Source of the DNA: Fistularia commersonii
Lineage: Eukaryota > Chordata > Actinopteri > Syngnathiformes > Fistulariidae
Assembly (NCBI GenBank): GCA_037954325.1
Contig: JBBMNZ010000007.1
Location: forward strand, 11,283,501 to 11,347,500
DNA length: 64,000 nt
Reading direction: 5' to 3'
In this document: positions 22,815 through 33,560 of the stretch, piece by piece
Layout of the letters: every line of letters starts with the position of its first letter
Position numbering within the stretch: position 1 is the stretch's first letter
Notes under the pieces: generated by a model
What the model was told of the DNA's origin: nothing
The model's input: only the letters and a program-made list of their open reading frames with translations
Databases searched by the model: none
Translations under genes and position numbers: made by a program

Positions 22815-22990
22815 CCATTATTCAATCGTCCCACTGTGGTGAAATTTCAACCATTCACAGCAGAAAGTAGACAGTACAAGAAAAAGTTATCAAAATGGAA
22901 AAACTAAGAAAAAACAATAAACAGTCTAAACAATATATATAAATAGGTTGGGCTTGTATTAACAAGTTGCATCTGACAATATGTCAATAT
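22815..22990 (-). repeat. LINE 3'-end relic (CCCACTGTGG type)
   Basis: CAATCGTCCCACTGTGGTGA, then ATTTCAACCATTCACAGCAG and AGTAGACAGTACAAG, parallels 5985-6145. Both look like the 3' UTR end of a fish LINE read from the other strand. Confidence 0.45.
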
Positions 22991-22999
22991 ATAAACAGT

Positions 23000-23925
23000 G
23001 TGAACAACAGCAATACATGTCTACAGAGTGATGCGTGTAGCTGCTGAGTGGAACTGCTAAAAGGATAAATAAATAAGCCCCTTTCCATTACTGAGACAAT
23101 TCGCGGTCTTAAATGCCAACATACAACATAATCTGAGGTGATGTGTTTCCGAGTAATAGCTGAGTACATATCTTATTTGCAGGTGGTTCACATGCCTGCA
23201 GAACTACTTTGAAGAATCTATCTCTGGATGTCGGTACACGTTAAAGCCCAAGTTGGAGGGAGTGGCTTCACGTAGCAATTTTTTTTCTTTTTTCATTTTG
23301 TTTATTTCAATTTTAACCTTATTTCCTTAGTATGATTAAAAGACCTCGGTGCAAAGTAAATTGTTTGGCCACAATTAGCAAGACGCATTTTGGAAAATTT
23401 AACTTTTATAAATATGTTTCATGACTTGAGGTGTTATTCCACCCTAAAGAATCACATTTAGTCCAATGGCAGAGACTCTCACTCATCATGAATTGAATTC
23501 TTAAGACAGTTAAAACAATTATATCTAATTTTATATGTATATATTCATATATGTATATGTAAATGTGTGTGTATACATATATAAAAATATAAAAAAAATC
23601 ATTAAATTAATACATACATCAGTGAATAAGTAATCAAAATATTAATAAATATATCAGAATTTGTGTATTACTATTAATCCATTTAATTAATTAGTCATGT
23701 GTGTCTATGTGTGTGTGTGTGTGTGCGTACGCAGCACTTTTTTTCAGCATATATAGGGGTGACGTGTAGGACTATATCGCAAATTCACATTCTTCCACTG
23801 CTGCGATGCCAAACAGCCTTCCACTTGCATCATACAAACAAAGAAAATGACTGAATAAGGTCTTCTGCTAGTTCAGGAAAATTTTACATATAGGATTCAC
23901 TTAGCTGAGTCAGAATTAAAGGAAA
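23000..23925. other. Unannotated AT-rich DNA
   Basis: TA- and TG-rich simple sequence occurs at 23520-23640 and 23695-23725. Nothing else is recognisable. Confidence 0.4.
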
Positions 23926-23927
23926 GG

Positions 23928-24225
23928 TGATGAAGATGTTAAGGTTCTTTCTGAGTGTAAGGAGGATGGATAGGATCAGGAATGAGTCCATCAGAGGGAC
24001 AGCACATATTTAGATGTTCTGGACATAAAATCACACTGAGATGCATTGGACATGTAGAGAGGTGTTGTGATAGAAGTGTACTGAGGTTGGAACTACCATG
24101 CAGGAGAAATTTCAGAAGACCAGAGAGGAGATTTCTCGATGTAGTGAAATAGGACATGACGTTAGATGGAGTTGATGGAGAGGGTTAGATGGAGCCAGAT
24201 GATTGGCTGTGGTAATTTGGGCCTC
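23928..24225 (+). mobile_element. RTE LINE 3' fragment
   Basis: GATGTTAAGGTTCTTTCTGA, AGGATGGATAGGATCAGGAA and TGAGTCCATCAGAGGGACAG are the plus-strand equivalent of the C-terminal end of the 19-21 kb RTE. The fragment ends GGAGCCAGATGATTGGCTGTGG. It is severely 5'-truncated and diverged. Confidence 0.75.
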
Positions 24226-24249
24226 CAATAAAGTCTTGTTGAACTGGAC

Positions 24250-24374
24250 CGAGAGGCTTCTTCAGTTCTAATGACCTGTGAGGAGTTTTTGAATATATTC
24301 AGAAATTCCATTTGCCACAACAAGATTTCAAAAATATTCATCTTGACCTGGAAGACTGAGAACCTCCACAGACG
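24250..24374. mobile_element. Penelope-like element termini, two orientations joined
   Basis: GAGAGGCTTCTTCAGTTCTA with ATGACCTGTGAGGAG is the minus-strand form of the Penelope 3' region seen at 27360-27480. It is joined directly to CCACAACAAGATTTCA...CTTGACCTGGAAGACTGAGA, the plus-strand outer end seen at 28070-28125. So only the terminal parts remain, back to back. Confidence 0.65.
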
Positions 24375-24545
24375 GGCCTCCAATGAACTTATTGCATTTT
24401 TGTGGACCGTCAGAGAACACTGGAGGATACCCACGCAGACTTGGAGAACGTGGTGACTCCACATATTAAGCCCCCTTGTTAGAATCCAACCAGGGACTTT
24501 GTTGATGTGAGGCAGAAGCGCTAACCACTACGTCACCGTGCCGCC
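24375..24545 (-). mobile_element. V-SINE, minus strand
   Basis: Read on the minus strand it begins GGCGGCACGGTGACGTAGTG and GTTAGCGCTTCTGCCTCACA, a clear tRNA-like head with A box, then the B-box region CCCTGGTTGGATTCTAAC, the CACGTTCTCCAAGTCTGCGT core and AATGCAATAAGTTCATTGGAGG. The 3' half is lost at the Penelope junction. Confidence 0.85.
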
Positions 24546-24549
24546 TACA

Positions 24550-25635
24550 CTGATATTGCTCATGTGAATAAAATTGCAAGGTTATTAGGACTTTGATAAA
24601 TCCTGGTAGTTCTTGGGAGCAAGCGTTACGCCCACCGAGTGCACATCATTCAACAATCAACACAATACCAACAGCATAATTATGATAATAGATGGCAATG
24701 TGTCATTGGCATGATTTGTACTGCACAAGAGTGCTAAAGCAACTTTCCTTTTCCCATCAAGTGCACTCCACTGTCCAATTCAAGCAGTTTGCTCGGAGGT
24801 AGGACCAAGAGAAACACTCCAAGGTCAAGTTCCTCACTCATGTTATATAACTGTCTGGAAAATGTCTAGCTAGCAACAGAATTTTTTTTGTTCTGTTGTT
24901 TTTAACTCTCCCTCCTAGCACTTCATCAGAGAGACTCAATGTGCAGTAGAGCCGTTTGTTTTTTTTTATAACGTGGAATTAAGTACCATTTTTTCACAGT
25001 TTGTGATCATGATAAAATAATGTGATGGTCCAGCTGTGCTGAGGTCTTTCTTTCCAATACAGAGTGTCCTGTTTTTTTTTTTTTCTTGCAGGGAAATAAA
25101 AAAAAGGTGCAGCTCTCCTGAAGGGAGTGAATTTCCCTGCTGCACCTAGGATGGTTTTTACCAAACAATGACCCATTTAATAAAACCGTCATGCCTTTTC
25201 ATGATGTCTCACAGATGTTTTTTGGGGGGGGGACTGTATTGCATGCTCTCACTTTGTCAGACAACATGAAAGTGGACGTGTGAACAGCATGATGCACTCA
25301 GCGTTACGTACCTGTTTGCTCTTCGGTCTCAGATGCACGAGAGTTGAATTTTCTAATAATGAACCATGTTACGGGTCAGTCTCCCATCCATGCTATTCCC
25401 TTTCCTCTCTCTCTGTGTCCATGACTGCTTCTAGACTCCTGGATGTCATATAGCTGGCACACTGTTGTGGTTAAGTGCTTGGAGGCATCAACTGCGTCGT
25501 CATCTGGGAAAACACCCACGTGTACTATTTCTGCTCTCACAGGATCCTTAAAGACATGCCATATATCTGGTAAAATAAGAAGATTGATGAACTGTGTCAA
25601 GATGTCGGTCGGTGGTTCGTTGCTTTCAGGGGAAA
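24550..25635. other. Unannotated DNA
   Basis: T-runs (24957, 25072) and a G-run (25222) are the only low-complexity features. No gene is recognised. Confidence 0.35.
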
Positions 25636-25639
25636 AAAA

Positions 25640-25915
25640 AAAGATCCCTGCAGCAGGAAGGTACCTGGTTTGATTCTGCCAACGGACCTTTCTACAAGAA
25701 GTTTACATGTTCAAGTTTCCACCCATGGTCCAAAAATCATCCACTTGTATGGATGACAGAGTGAATGGTTCCAGGTCTCTGGTGTGGTCTTGAGATCAAC
25801 CGGCGACCAGTCAAGGGAGAACCCTGCTTGACAGCTGGGATAGGCTCCAGTATTCCTGCGACCCTCACTACGGGAAGAGTGGTATCGATGATAACGGAAT
25901 GAATCAATGAAAATT
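25640..25915 (+). mobile_element. V-SINE, plus strand
   Basis: GCAGCAGGAAGGTACCTGGT and TTGATTCTGCCAACGG form the head. AAGTTTACATGTTCAAGTTTC is the core, followed by GATGACAGAGTGAATGGTTCC, CGACCAGTCAAGGGAGAACC and the tail phrase GACAGCTGGGATAGGCTCCA. The element is nearly complete but diverged. Confidence 0.85.
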
Positions 25916-25919
25916 AGAT

Positions 25920-27355
25920 TACAGTTTTATTCTGAAGACTGCCTCACAATGCATCGACCACCATGAGTTTTGGCAATGCCTTGAGCAAGAAGGTACAATT
26001 TTGCTCGGGGTACGTCATTATCACAAACAGCACAGATAATTTAAAAAGCTAAAAGAAAATGTATTTTTCTAAATCAGGCAACTTCATTAAATACTCGTAT
26101 TTTCTGGGAAACCAGATAAATCCCTCGGGTAATGCTCACTGCCATCTCGGAAGCTCATACAAAAGAAAATACTATCAAACATCAGAATCAGAAACGTTAT
26201 GATCGCGTGACAAAGTCACAAGAAACTCTGTTGACATACATGTTAGCTACAAGACAGGCACATCACGTGGAAATTGGGGGATCTATGATCATCACGGGGG
26301 CGATGATGAAGTCATACAGAGCAGTGTAAATGAAGGTTCAACAAATCACAAATAAGATTGTGTTGCAGAATCTTGTCTCAAAGGGCGCCTCATTATTTTT
26401 CGCCTTGCTTGACAAGTGTTTATTGTTGCTCTCGGTCTAGTGAAGGTTAGCTGCGATATCGTCTGGAGTTCTTGTCCTGCCATGCCAACACAAATTTGGA
26501 AGTAATCAATCAAGCTTTGTCTTACTGCACAAAGCCTGTCTGGAGGCTTATGGAAATCAAACAATGATGCTGCCTTAGTGCTTTCTGTGAGACTTGGCTG
26601 ATGTGTAAAGAAAATAAATAAATATATCAAGCATTAAAAAAACATCTCCATTTAATGTACAATAAATTTCATCCTGGACAACTGCTTGAGAGTCACTCTC
26701 ACATCACAGCAAATGCCCAACTTTGCTGCCAGATATTTTACTTATTTCCCTAAAACACTGATTTTTCTCAATAGTTTCTGCACATGCTTATTTTTGTTCT
26801 CGTTGTTTTTGTTTTCTTCTTCTAATCTGAGAAGTATGATTTATTCACATGTACAGAATGCAGCAAAATGGTACATCTCCATATTCCTGGCTGCGGCATA
26901 CAGCACAGTTATGTAACTACAATGCTAACATTATGTCCAAATTCCACGTGCTGGCTGAAGTAAACTCAATCTGGCCAAATCTGGGAAATACTTCAAAAAA
27001 AAGAGCTGCACAGCTGAAAATTATGAAACACTAAAACCTCATAATTAGAAGTTCCTTTAGATGTGGGCACATTGAGGAGTTTCCAAAATGTAACTGAAAG
27101 TGCTGTCTGACTCCAATTATGTAAATCAGAAGACCGTGCTGACTAAAAGTTTGCCCTATGAGACGTCCGATATCGCCCCCCATCAAGCAGCCAATGAGAG
27201 AAATGAAGGACAGTTTATGTGCTGGTACTGATCTATATCCTTCTTGGGAAAAATCATGAAATCATCGGGTACAGTTTATATTCCTCCATCCGATTCCCTT
27301 TTCATCTGCTCATTCAAAGCTGGTTCAGATTGCCCGTGGACAGAAAAAGTCTACC
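25920..27355. other. Unannotated DNA
   Basis: No recognisable gene or repeat. Short open frames (for example 26686-26916 and 27219-27452) are hydrophobic or mixed and match no family. Confidence 0.35.
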
Positions 27356-27359
27356 AAGT

Positions 27360-27875
27360 TCTTGTCGAAATCCTCTTGTAGTAACAGCCAGACTTGACTT
27401 TCTTCACTTGAAGACATTTCACCCTGCATCTGAGAGGCTTCTTCAGTTCTAATGACCTGTGGAGAGTTTCCGAATATAACTTCCAGGGTTGTGGGCGGTT
27501 CTAGGTTATGATGGCTTGATGTGTAAATGAAGGAGTTGATCAGCAGAAACTAGGACTAAAGGGGTTGTTGTACTGATGGGGGTGTCATTAGTTGGGGACA
27601 AAAGAGCAACTTTTGTGGGATTACCTGGATAGGAATGTCAAAAGGTAAAGCTAGAAAAAAAGTTTGAAACCTGTTGGATCGCATCGACTGAGGCTCATGT
27701 GGAGGTTACCTGGGAAGTTACCTGAATCTAGAGGGTGCAGATGGGCCTGGTTTGTGTGTGCAAATCCGTCTTGGTATCAATCCCAGTACGGCATTATATC
27801 TTTGTGAAAGGTTGTGTCCAAGACCCTTCCCCTGTTCACAGATGTTTTTTCTGTTTTGACAAATATGGCTTATTT
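27360..27875 (-). mobile_element. Penelope-like element 3' end, minus strand
   Basis: Read on the minus strand it starts within the C-terminal coding part (VKTEKTSVNRG-like, then a YWD-YQDGFAHTNQ stretch) and continues through ACTAATGACACCCCCATCAG and TTTCTGCTGATCAACTCC. It ends in the outer region ACAGGTCATTAGAACTGAAG and GTGAAATGTCTTCAAGTGAAG near 27397. The main copy at 30.3-31.9 kb has the same order, which identifies the family. Confidence 0.8.
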
Positions 27876-28135
27876 GACTCCTTTAGCATAATAACCCCCT
27901 ATTTTCTGCTGATCAACTCTTACATTTACACAACAAGCCACCATAGCCTAGATCCACCCAAAACCCAGGCAATTACATTGGGATACACTCCACAGGTCAT
28001 TAGAGCTATAGAAGCCTCCCAGATGTAGGCTGAAACATCTTCAAGTGAAGAAATTCCAGTCCAGTTGCCACAAGAAGAAGATTTTTACAAGAATTCACCA
28101 TGACCTGGATGACTGAGAACCTCCACAGACAAGTT
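27876..28135 (+). mobile_element. Penelope-like element 3' end, plus strand
   Basis: From TTTAGCATAATAACCCCCTA through TTTTCTGCTGATCAACTC, CCACAGGTCATTAGAGCTAT and GCTGAAACATCTTCAAGTGA it repeats the outer region of the adjacent minus-strand copy. It then extends past it with CCATGACCTGGATGACTGAG. The two copies form a tail-to-tail inverted pair around about 27875. Confidence 0.8.
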
Positions 28136-28139
28136 AGAT

Positions 28140-28545
28140 GAGGCATCCTTTCTGCTAGCAGTGCATTCCAGCTCCTCCTGGAGAACACATTTGCTAATTT
28201 CTACAGTGAGTGGTGGGTTTTCAGATTTCCTGGAATCGCCTCTAACAGGAGGCGTCCAGGAGGTACCCAATGCACCTTCACCCAACACTTGGCTGGGTTT
28301 TGGGGGAGCCTCTGAGTTATAATGAAAAGAAGACCCTTTCAGTGCACATACCATATGTCCCTCTACAAGATATCGGTCAACAGCAATGCTTGAGGAAGGA
28401 TGACCACACCTGTTGCTAAAGTCATTATTCCTTCTTGTGGTATTGCAGTCTCATTTATGGAATCTGAAACTTTCAGTGAGCCTCCACCCCTTGCAATATG
28501 GTACTGCACATGTTTAGGATGGGACATGATGTCATGGTCCCTCAT
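28140..28545 (-). other. Uncharacterised segment with minus-strand open stretches
   Basis: Minus-strand frames at 28354-28085 and 28545-28363 are open for 89 and 60 codons, one ending in a stop where the next begins in another frame. The text (GEGALGTSWTPPVRGDSRKS, and HVQYHIARGGGSLKVSDS) is not low-complexity. I do not recognise it. It lies against the Penelope 3' end and could be a decayed gene or element fragment. Confidence 0.2.
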
Positions 28546-28916
28546 GCCTGCTGTTATTGGTTTGTCTTAGCATGCTGTTATACTTGTTGATCATATCGTT
28601 TAAAGGTAACTCACATGCCTTTTGTGACATGGTGTGAGTTGAAGAGCTTCATTCCAGATGAAGATCCATCAAAAATCTCAGGTTATATCTACATGAAGCA
28701 AAATCTGTTGTTTAGGATTTCAACAAACCATTGCACCTGCTTTTGGCATTGACTCAGAAGGCTTGATTGTGTGCTGAACTGGTTAGAATGACAACAGCAA
28801 GAATACTATTCCACATCTGCTGGCACCAATGATTTACTTCTTCACAAAGAATACAACAGTAGATCCTTTAAAAACATTTTTTGTGTTTATAAAAAATGTA
28901 TTCAATATAACTGTAC
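28546..28916. other. Unannotated DNA
   Basis: I see nothing I can support. It continues in composition from the preceding uncharacterised segment. Confidence 0.35.
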
Positions 28917-29102
28917 TACTAGTACTGCTAATGATAATATAATGATGATAAATAATATTAATAATAATGAGGATGACAACTATGGTCTTCATTATTAATA
29001 ATAGTGATATAGTAATAATCGTTACTATATTATTATGATTATTATAATTATGATTGTTATTATTATGATTATTATTATTTATTATTATTGTTATTGTTGT
29101 TA
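28917..29102. repeat. Imperfect (AAT/ATT)n microsatellite
   Basis: About 185 bp of interrupted ATA/ATT trinucleotides, with AAT-rich units first and ATT-rich units later. It produces Asn/Ile-rich frames that are not genes. The change of phase strand-wise makes it partly self-complementary. Confidence 0.9.
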
Positions 29103-29353
29103 TCACCTACACCCAAGAATTTGAATATCATTAATATGTTAATTCTATATTATGTATACATATACAAATCCATATATTTTCAGTACAACTGGGTAGCTAC
29201 TCAAAATGGATTTCAGAGTGAAGAGCTCTATCTTCCATTAAGCCTCAATTTTTATTTATTTATTCAAATTTGAATCAAAATGGAAATGAAGGGCGATTCC
29301 CTTCAACTAGTGTTGAGTCCATGGAAGAATAATTCATCTCAATTGCATTATGT

Positions 29354-29401
<48 letters not shown>

Positions 29402-29810
29402 CCCAGCAAATAATTCAGACGAAAGGGAGTTGTTTACATTCCTGCTTACAAAACGATCCTCCCACCCTGTCTTTCTGGTTTGGTAACGCCATTTTTCACC
29501 AGTAATTGGAAGGTTTATGGAAAATATTCAGGGATTATTTTGGGTCACGTTGGCAGTTCCACCATGTTATAATAAACAATATTGGATCAGATTATAATAT
29601 AACTGATTTGAATATATTCAACAAGCCAGCATTTTTCATCTTGAGCGTACTTATGTTCTTTTCATGGATGGATTTATATTTCATTTGTTCTTGCTTACAT
29701 AGTATCAGACGAGAGATGATTTAATATCCGCCACTAATTATACCAATTTATCGTAACGGTCTGTTTGGATGGATCCATGGCCGGAAGTGTAAGAAGTGAT
29801 TATCTCTACA
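29103..29810. other. Unannotated DNA with a (TG)n tract
   Basis: A TG tract lies at 29363-29401. The rest is AT-rich with no recognisable gene. Confidence 0.35.
29363..29401. repeat. (TG)n microsatellite
   Basis: An uninterrupted TG tract of about 38 bp, preceded by imperfect TG units. Confidence 0.95.
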
Positions 29811-29814
29811 CAAG

Positions 29815-30118
29815 AATCTGCGCTTCCGCCTCACAGCAAGAAGGTCACTGGTTAAAGTCTGATAATCAGAGAGTTTGCGCGTTCCACAGGATCTCCTATT
29901 TCCTCCCACTGTCAGAAAAAAAAAAGGATGTGTGTTCATAGCAGACCTTCAATTACCCAAATGAGTAAAAGCACATGGTCATATTTCTCTATAGGTGCTC
30001 CAATAATTGACTGCTGACCAGTTCAGGTTGAGCCCCCACCTTTCAGCCAATGACAGCTACAATAGGCTTCAGAACCCCCTTCCTGTGGCCCAGAGTGCAG
30101 GACAAACGTAATAGATAA
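29815..30118 (+). mobile_element. V-SINE, plus strand
   Basis: The head is GCGCTTCCGCCTCACAGCAA then GAAGGTCACTGGTTAAAGTC. The core is degenerate (GTTTGCGCGTTCCACAGGAT, TCCTATTTCCTCCCACTGTC). The tail is GACCAGTTCAGGTTGAGCCC and CCAATGACAGCTACAATAGG. An A-run replaces part of the middle. Confidence 0.75.
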
Positions 30119-30171
30119 TGACCATCTTTCACTGCCGTTCACTATTTCATTTTAATACCCCCACCCCCTCA

Positions 30172-30173
<2 letters not shown>

Positions 30174-30204
<31 letters not shown>
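30174..30204. repeat. (AC)n microsatellite
   Basis: AC dinucleotides over about 31 bp, ending in an A-run. Confidence 0.95.
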
Positions 30205-30207
<3 letters not shown>

Positions 30208-30344
30208 AAATACACTCAAAAAAATAAAACTAATTAAAAGCAGCTGTATATTGAATGTGTAATTAAACAAAACACAACTTTTTTTGTATGTTCCAGAGCC
30301 TGGAGCTTCAGATTTCCAACAATAACAACATCAAAACTACTACT

Positions 30345-31000
30345 ATACATACAACATCGCCAAAAATGTGGCAAAGATTTTGTTGCCTTGTTGCAACACC
30401 ACTCATCATATCCAGAATTTGTAGGACTTTTCCAGTAAGGTGAAGCAGATCAGACTGGACCCCGATTAAACCATGGTGTCGAACATTGTAACCTCTATGT
30501 TCACGTGTATCCACACATCGGATGTGATCACAGCAGTGAGAGAATGCCTCGTCAAGGACAACACCCTCATAAACATGACAAAACTCTTGAAGGATCACAT
30601 CTGCACCCTACCGAACCTGTATTTACAGACCACCTATTTCCAGTTCAACAGCGATTTCTACCGGCAAGAACATGTATGCGCTATGGGCTCGTCTGTATCC
30701 CCCATACATGGAGGAGGTTGAGAGCAAGGCCCTCACTTCGCTCAGGGGAACACCGCCAACCCACTGGTTCAAGAATGTAGATGACATATTGTTCAAGATC
30801 AAGAAGACTGAGGTAGAAGCATTCACCACTCACCTCAACACGATTGACGCCCACATCAAATTCACAAGGGAAGACGTCACTGCTGATTAACTCCACTTCT
30901 TGGACTGTTGCGTTTGAATCCAACAGGACAGAAGCCTGGACATCAAGAGTTACAGGAAACCAACACACACCAACCAGTATCTACTTTTAAACTCAGACCA
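30345..31000 (+). pseudogene. Penelope-type reverse transcriptase, broken
   Basis: The plus-strand reading gives KQIRLDPD, then MVSNIVTSMFTCIHTSDVIT. In active relatives motif A has an Asp (VSFDVVSLFT type), so the first catalytic Asp is lost here. Next come TTYFQFNSDFYRQEHVCAMG and SSVSPI, the motif-B region with MGSPVSPI-like sequence. After a frameshift near 30710, MEEVESKALTS precedes WFKNVDDILFKIKKTEVEAF, which carries motif C with both Asp residues kept but the usual Tyr changed to Asn. The downstream IKSYRKPTHTNQYLLLNSDH and HPLEHKLGVIRTQHH motifs are typical of this clade. Confidence 0.85.
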
Positions 31001-31252
31001 CCCCCTTGAGCACAAACTGGGGGTAATCAGAACACAACACCACTGGGCCAAGAACATCCCATCAATTGCCAAAGGAAGTAAGACTGAGGTACAAATGTTA
31101 GGAAAGCCTTCAGATCCTGTTGCTGCCTTAATTGGGTCTTTGCTAAATTAGAAAACACCAGATGCAGGAACTTAGAACAGAAGGAAGGCAACAGCAAATG
31201 AAACAACATTGTCATACCATGTGTTGCTGATGTTTCGGAGAAACTCCGAAGG

Positions 31253-31507
31253 GTGTTCAACACACACTCTATACCGGTACATTTCAAACTCCACAACACC
31301 CTGAGGCAAAAACTTGTGCACCCCAAGGAAAAAACACCCAGGCACGAGATAGAGAATGTGGTGTATGCTGTCACTTGCACTGAGGATTGTGATGAGGCCT
31401 ACATTGGAGAAACCAAACAACCTCTGCACAAACAAAAAGCCAACACAGGAAACACCAGAAGAGAGGACTCTGCAGTCCACCTAGATCTGAAAGGTCATTC
31501 ATTTTAA
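31253..31507 (+). pseudogene. GIY-YIG endonuclease domain of a Penelope-like element
   Basis: The 84-codon frame reads HSIPVHFKLHNTLRQKLVHP, then IENVVYAVTCTEDCDEAYIG and ETKQPLHKQKANTG, ending with DSAVHLDLKGHSF. The VYAV...YIGETKQPL core is the GIY-YIG signature with the preceding CCHH-like Cys pair (TCTEDC). Active relatives have HRR-x-x-H after QPL. Here it is HKQ-KAN, so the catalytic Arg and the following His appear lost, and a few residues are deleted. The stop at 31505 separates it from the FERGVKEAIFVKTEK...SLNRGGGLRHNLS end. Confidence 0.85.
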
Positions 31508-31944
31508 GACAGCAAAGTCTGTATTCTGGCCAGCGAAGACAGTTTGTTCGAGAGAGGAGTCAAAGAAGCCATCTTTGTCAAAACAGAAAAAACATCTCTG
31601 AACAGAGGAGGGGGCCTCAGACACAACCTTTCACAAAAGTACAAAACCGTAAACTGGGATCAATACCAAAATGGATTTGCACACACAGACCAGGACCCTC
31701 CAAACAACCAGGGAAGATCACCACCAGAACCCCTAATCCCACTAAATTGCTCTTTTGTTCCAATGAACAACACCTCCATTAGCATAACAAACCCCCGTAC
31801 ACCTAGTTTCTGCAGGTCACGTCTTCCACAAGCCACTATAATCTAGACTCGCCCTAAACCTGGCAGTTATATTCAGAAACTCCCCAAAGATCATTAGAAA
31901 TTCAAGTCCAGTTATACTACTAGTAGTAGTATAGTCTGGTATAG

Positions 31945-32820
31945 TAGTCTGGTGAAGTGGTGTGAGGACAATAACCTCAACCTCAACACGGACAAGACCA
32001 AGGAGATGGTAGTGGACATGAGGAAGGAGAGACCTCATCAACCACTGTTCCTCCAAGGTCTTGAGGTTCAGCTTCAAATACCTGGGTGTCCACATGAGCG
32101 AAAACCCCACCTGATTCCTCCACACCACGCAGGAGAGCTCAACAACAACTGTACTTCCTGAGGAGGCTGAGGAGGTTTGGCATGTCACCTAAGATCCTCA
32201 ACAACTTCTACAGCTGCATGGTTGGGAGCATCCTGACCATCCGCATCACTGTGTTGTACAGCAGCACCACTGCCCTGGACAGCAGACGCCTGCAGGGAGT
32301 GGTAAAGACTGCAGAGAGGATCACAAGAACCCCACTGCCTTCTCCGCAGAAAATCTGCCACTGCAGAGTCCACAGGAGAGCTGCCTCCATCACCAAGGAC
32401 AACACCCACTCCCACAATCCTGCTCACACTCCTACGCTCCGGCCGGAGGTACAGGAGTGTGACATGTAGACTATTAAAGAACTCATTCTACCCGACTGCC
32501 ACCAGACATTCAGACACACAGCTGACACTCATTCTTCTCCTTGCACATGTAAAGTCTACTGCCACTTAAATTGCACTCATCCTTGCACCTGTACTTTGTG
32601 AGATTCACACGAAGCTACACTCATCTTATTGCACTGCCAGTGTTCAATTGCAATGTTCATATCCATATCATAATCGTACTTATAATAATATTTACACTCT
32701 TTCTATCAGCACATGTCCAAATGCACTGCGGACAAGAAAGTAGGAATTTCACTGTACAGGGAAACACATTTCTACACTGTACATGTGACTATAAAAACTT
32801 TGAATCTTGAATCTTGAATA
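31945..32820 (+). mobile_element. L2/Rex1-type LINE 3' part
   Basis: It begins WCEDNNLNLNTDKTKEMVVD, the region after the polymerase motif C, and runs through FGMSPKILNNFYSC, ITVLYSSTTALDSRRLQGVV and KTAERITRTPLPSPQ. Degraded KDNTHSHNPAHTPTLRP (from LLPSGRRYRS-like text) follows. The 3' UTR contains TGGAAACACATTTC-like text (32759) and ends in tandem TTGAATC units at 32800-32820. Several frameshifts separate these pieces. The reverse transcriptase palm is absent. Confidence 0.8.
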
Positions 32821-32824
32821 ACAA

Positions 32825-33220
32825 GAAAAAGAACAATAAAAAATAGAAGAGGAGGAAGAAAAAAAAAACCAAGATCACCTCCCCAAACCATGTAACAGAG
32901 CCACAGGACCTCTAGGCAAATGGAACACCAACAGTGCAAAGTTACCATCATCGTGTCAACTTTGCAAATGGCAATCATGATCACACCACTCGGCATTAGT
33001 TGCTCCTCAAGCGGAGTACTAATCAAGATTTGTTAAGGCTCTACTGATTTAATGCTGCAGTCTTGTGTGTTTTGCAATTAAACTCCGGGATGATCTCGCA
33101 CATAACACACTTAGTGAAAATATACTTACATGTACCTATATTGCACCGTAAATTAATCACCCTCGTACAATGAGAATCTCATCGCGTAACAAGATTCAAT
33201 TTGGTAAAATAGCCAGAATA
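32825..33220. other. Unannotated DNA
   Basis: An A/G-rich stretch (32820-32870) is followed by unremarkable sequence. No gene is seen. Confidence 0.35.
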
Positions 33221-33224
33221 TGAT

Positions 33225-33560
33225 TGTATAAATATGGCCGGCCCATTCTGTCCAACTGAGTCACCGCCAGAGCAGCGCGCCCTTTACACCGCATCAATTA
33301 GCGAGCACATTTTATGGCCCATTTAAACTTGGCTCAAGCAGTTAAGTTATCAATGGCGGAGCTAACAGTGTTTGCCCCGGAGAAAAGTCCCTCCCATCGG
33401 GATAAGCCCGCGTGCCCTTCCCAAAGGAAGCTGATTGAGATTCAATTGTTGAGTGACATTCGTCTTACGAGAGCCATCTCAGTCTTCTCAACGAAAGCTG
33501 AGAGGCTCTCCACTCTGAATAGGAGGAGGGCGTTCTGTTAATTACGGAATGGTGAAAAAA
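33225..33560. promoter_or_regulatory. Candidate conserved noncoding block
   Basis: The stretch is repeat-free and information-rich, with ATAAATATGGCC near 33230, GCATCAATTAGCGAGC near 33293, TTTTATGGCCCATTTAAAC near 33309 and GTTAATTACGG near 33536. These include homeodomain-type and CArG-like words. A 75-codon open frame at 33314-33541 shows no protein similarity I know. Function is inferred from texture only. Confidence 0.3.

Larger units (their letters stand above)
30340..31925 (+). mobile_element. Penelope-like retroelement (Neptune-like), main copy
   Basis: The order reverse transcriptase, linker, GIY-YIG endonuclease, 3' outer region is that of endonuclease-bearing Penelope-like elements. 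Frames are broken by several stops and shifts (near 30718, 30889, 31092-31250 and 31507). The 3' part (31600-31925) matches the two 3' ends at 27360-28135, except that a stretch between ATCATTAGAA and TTCAAGTCCAGTTATA is deleted. The 5' portion of the element is missing. A LINE fragment follows almost immediately. Confidence 0.85.

Noticed and set aside
24481..24547. tRNA-like head with A and B boxes as a possible tRNA gene
   Set aside because: It is the tRNA-derived head of a V-SINE; it does not fold into a full cloverleaf with acceptor stem by eye.
28834..29106. Asn/Ile-rich 90-codon minus-strand frame
   Set aside because: It is a reading of the imperfect (AAT/ATT)n tract.
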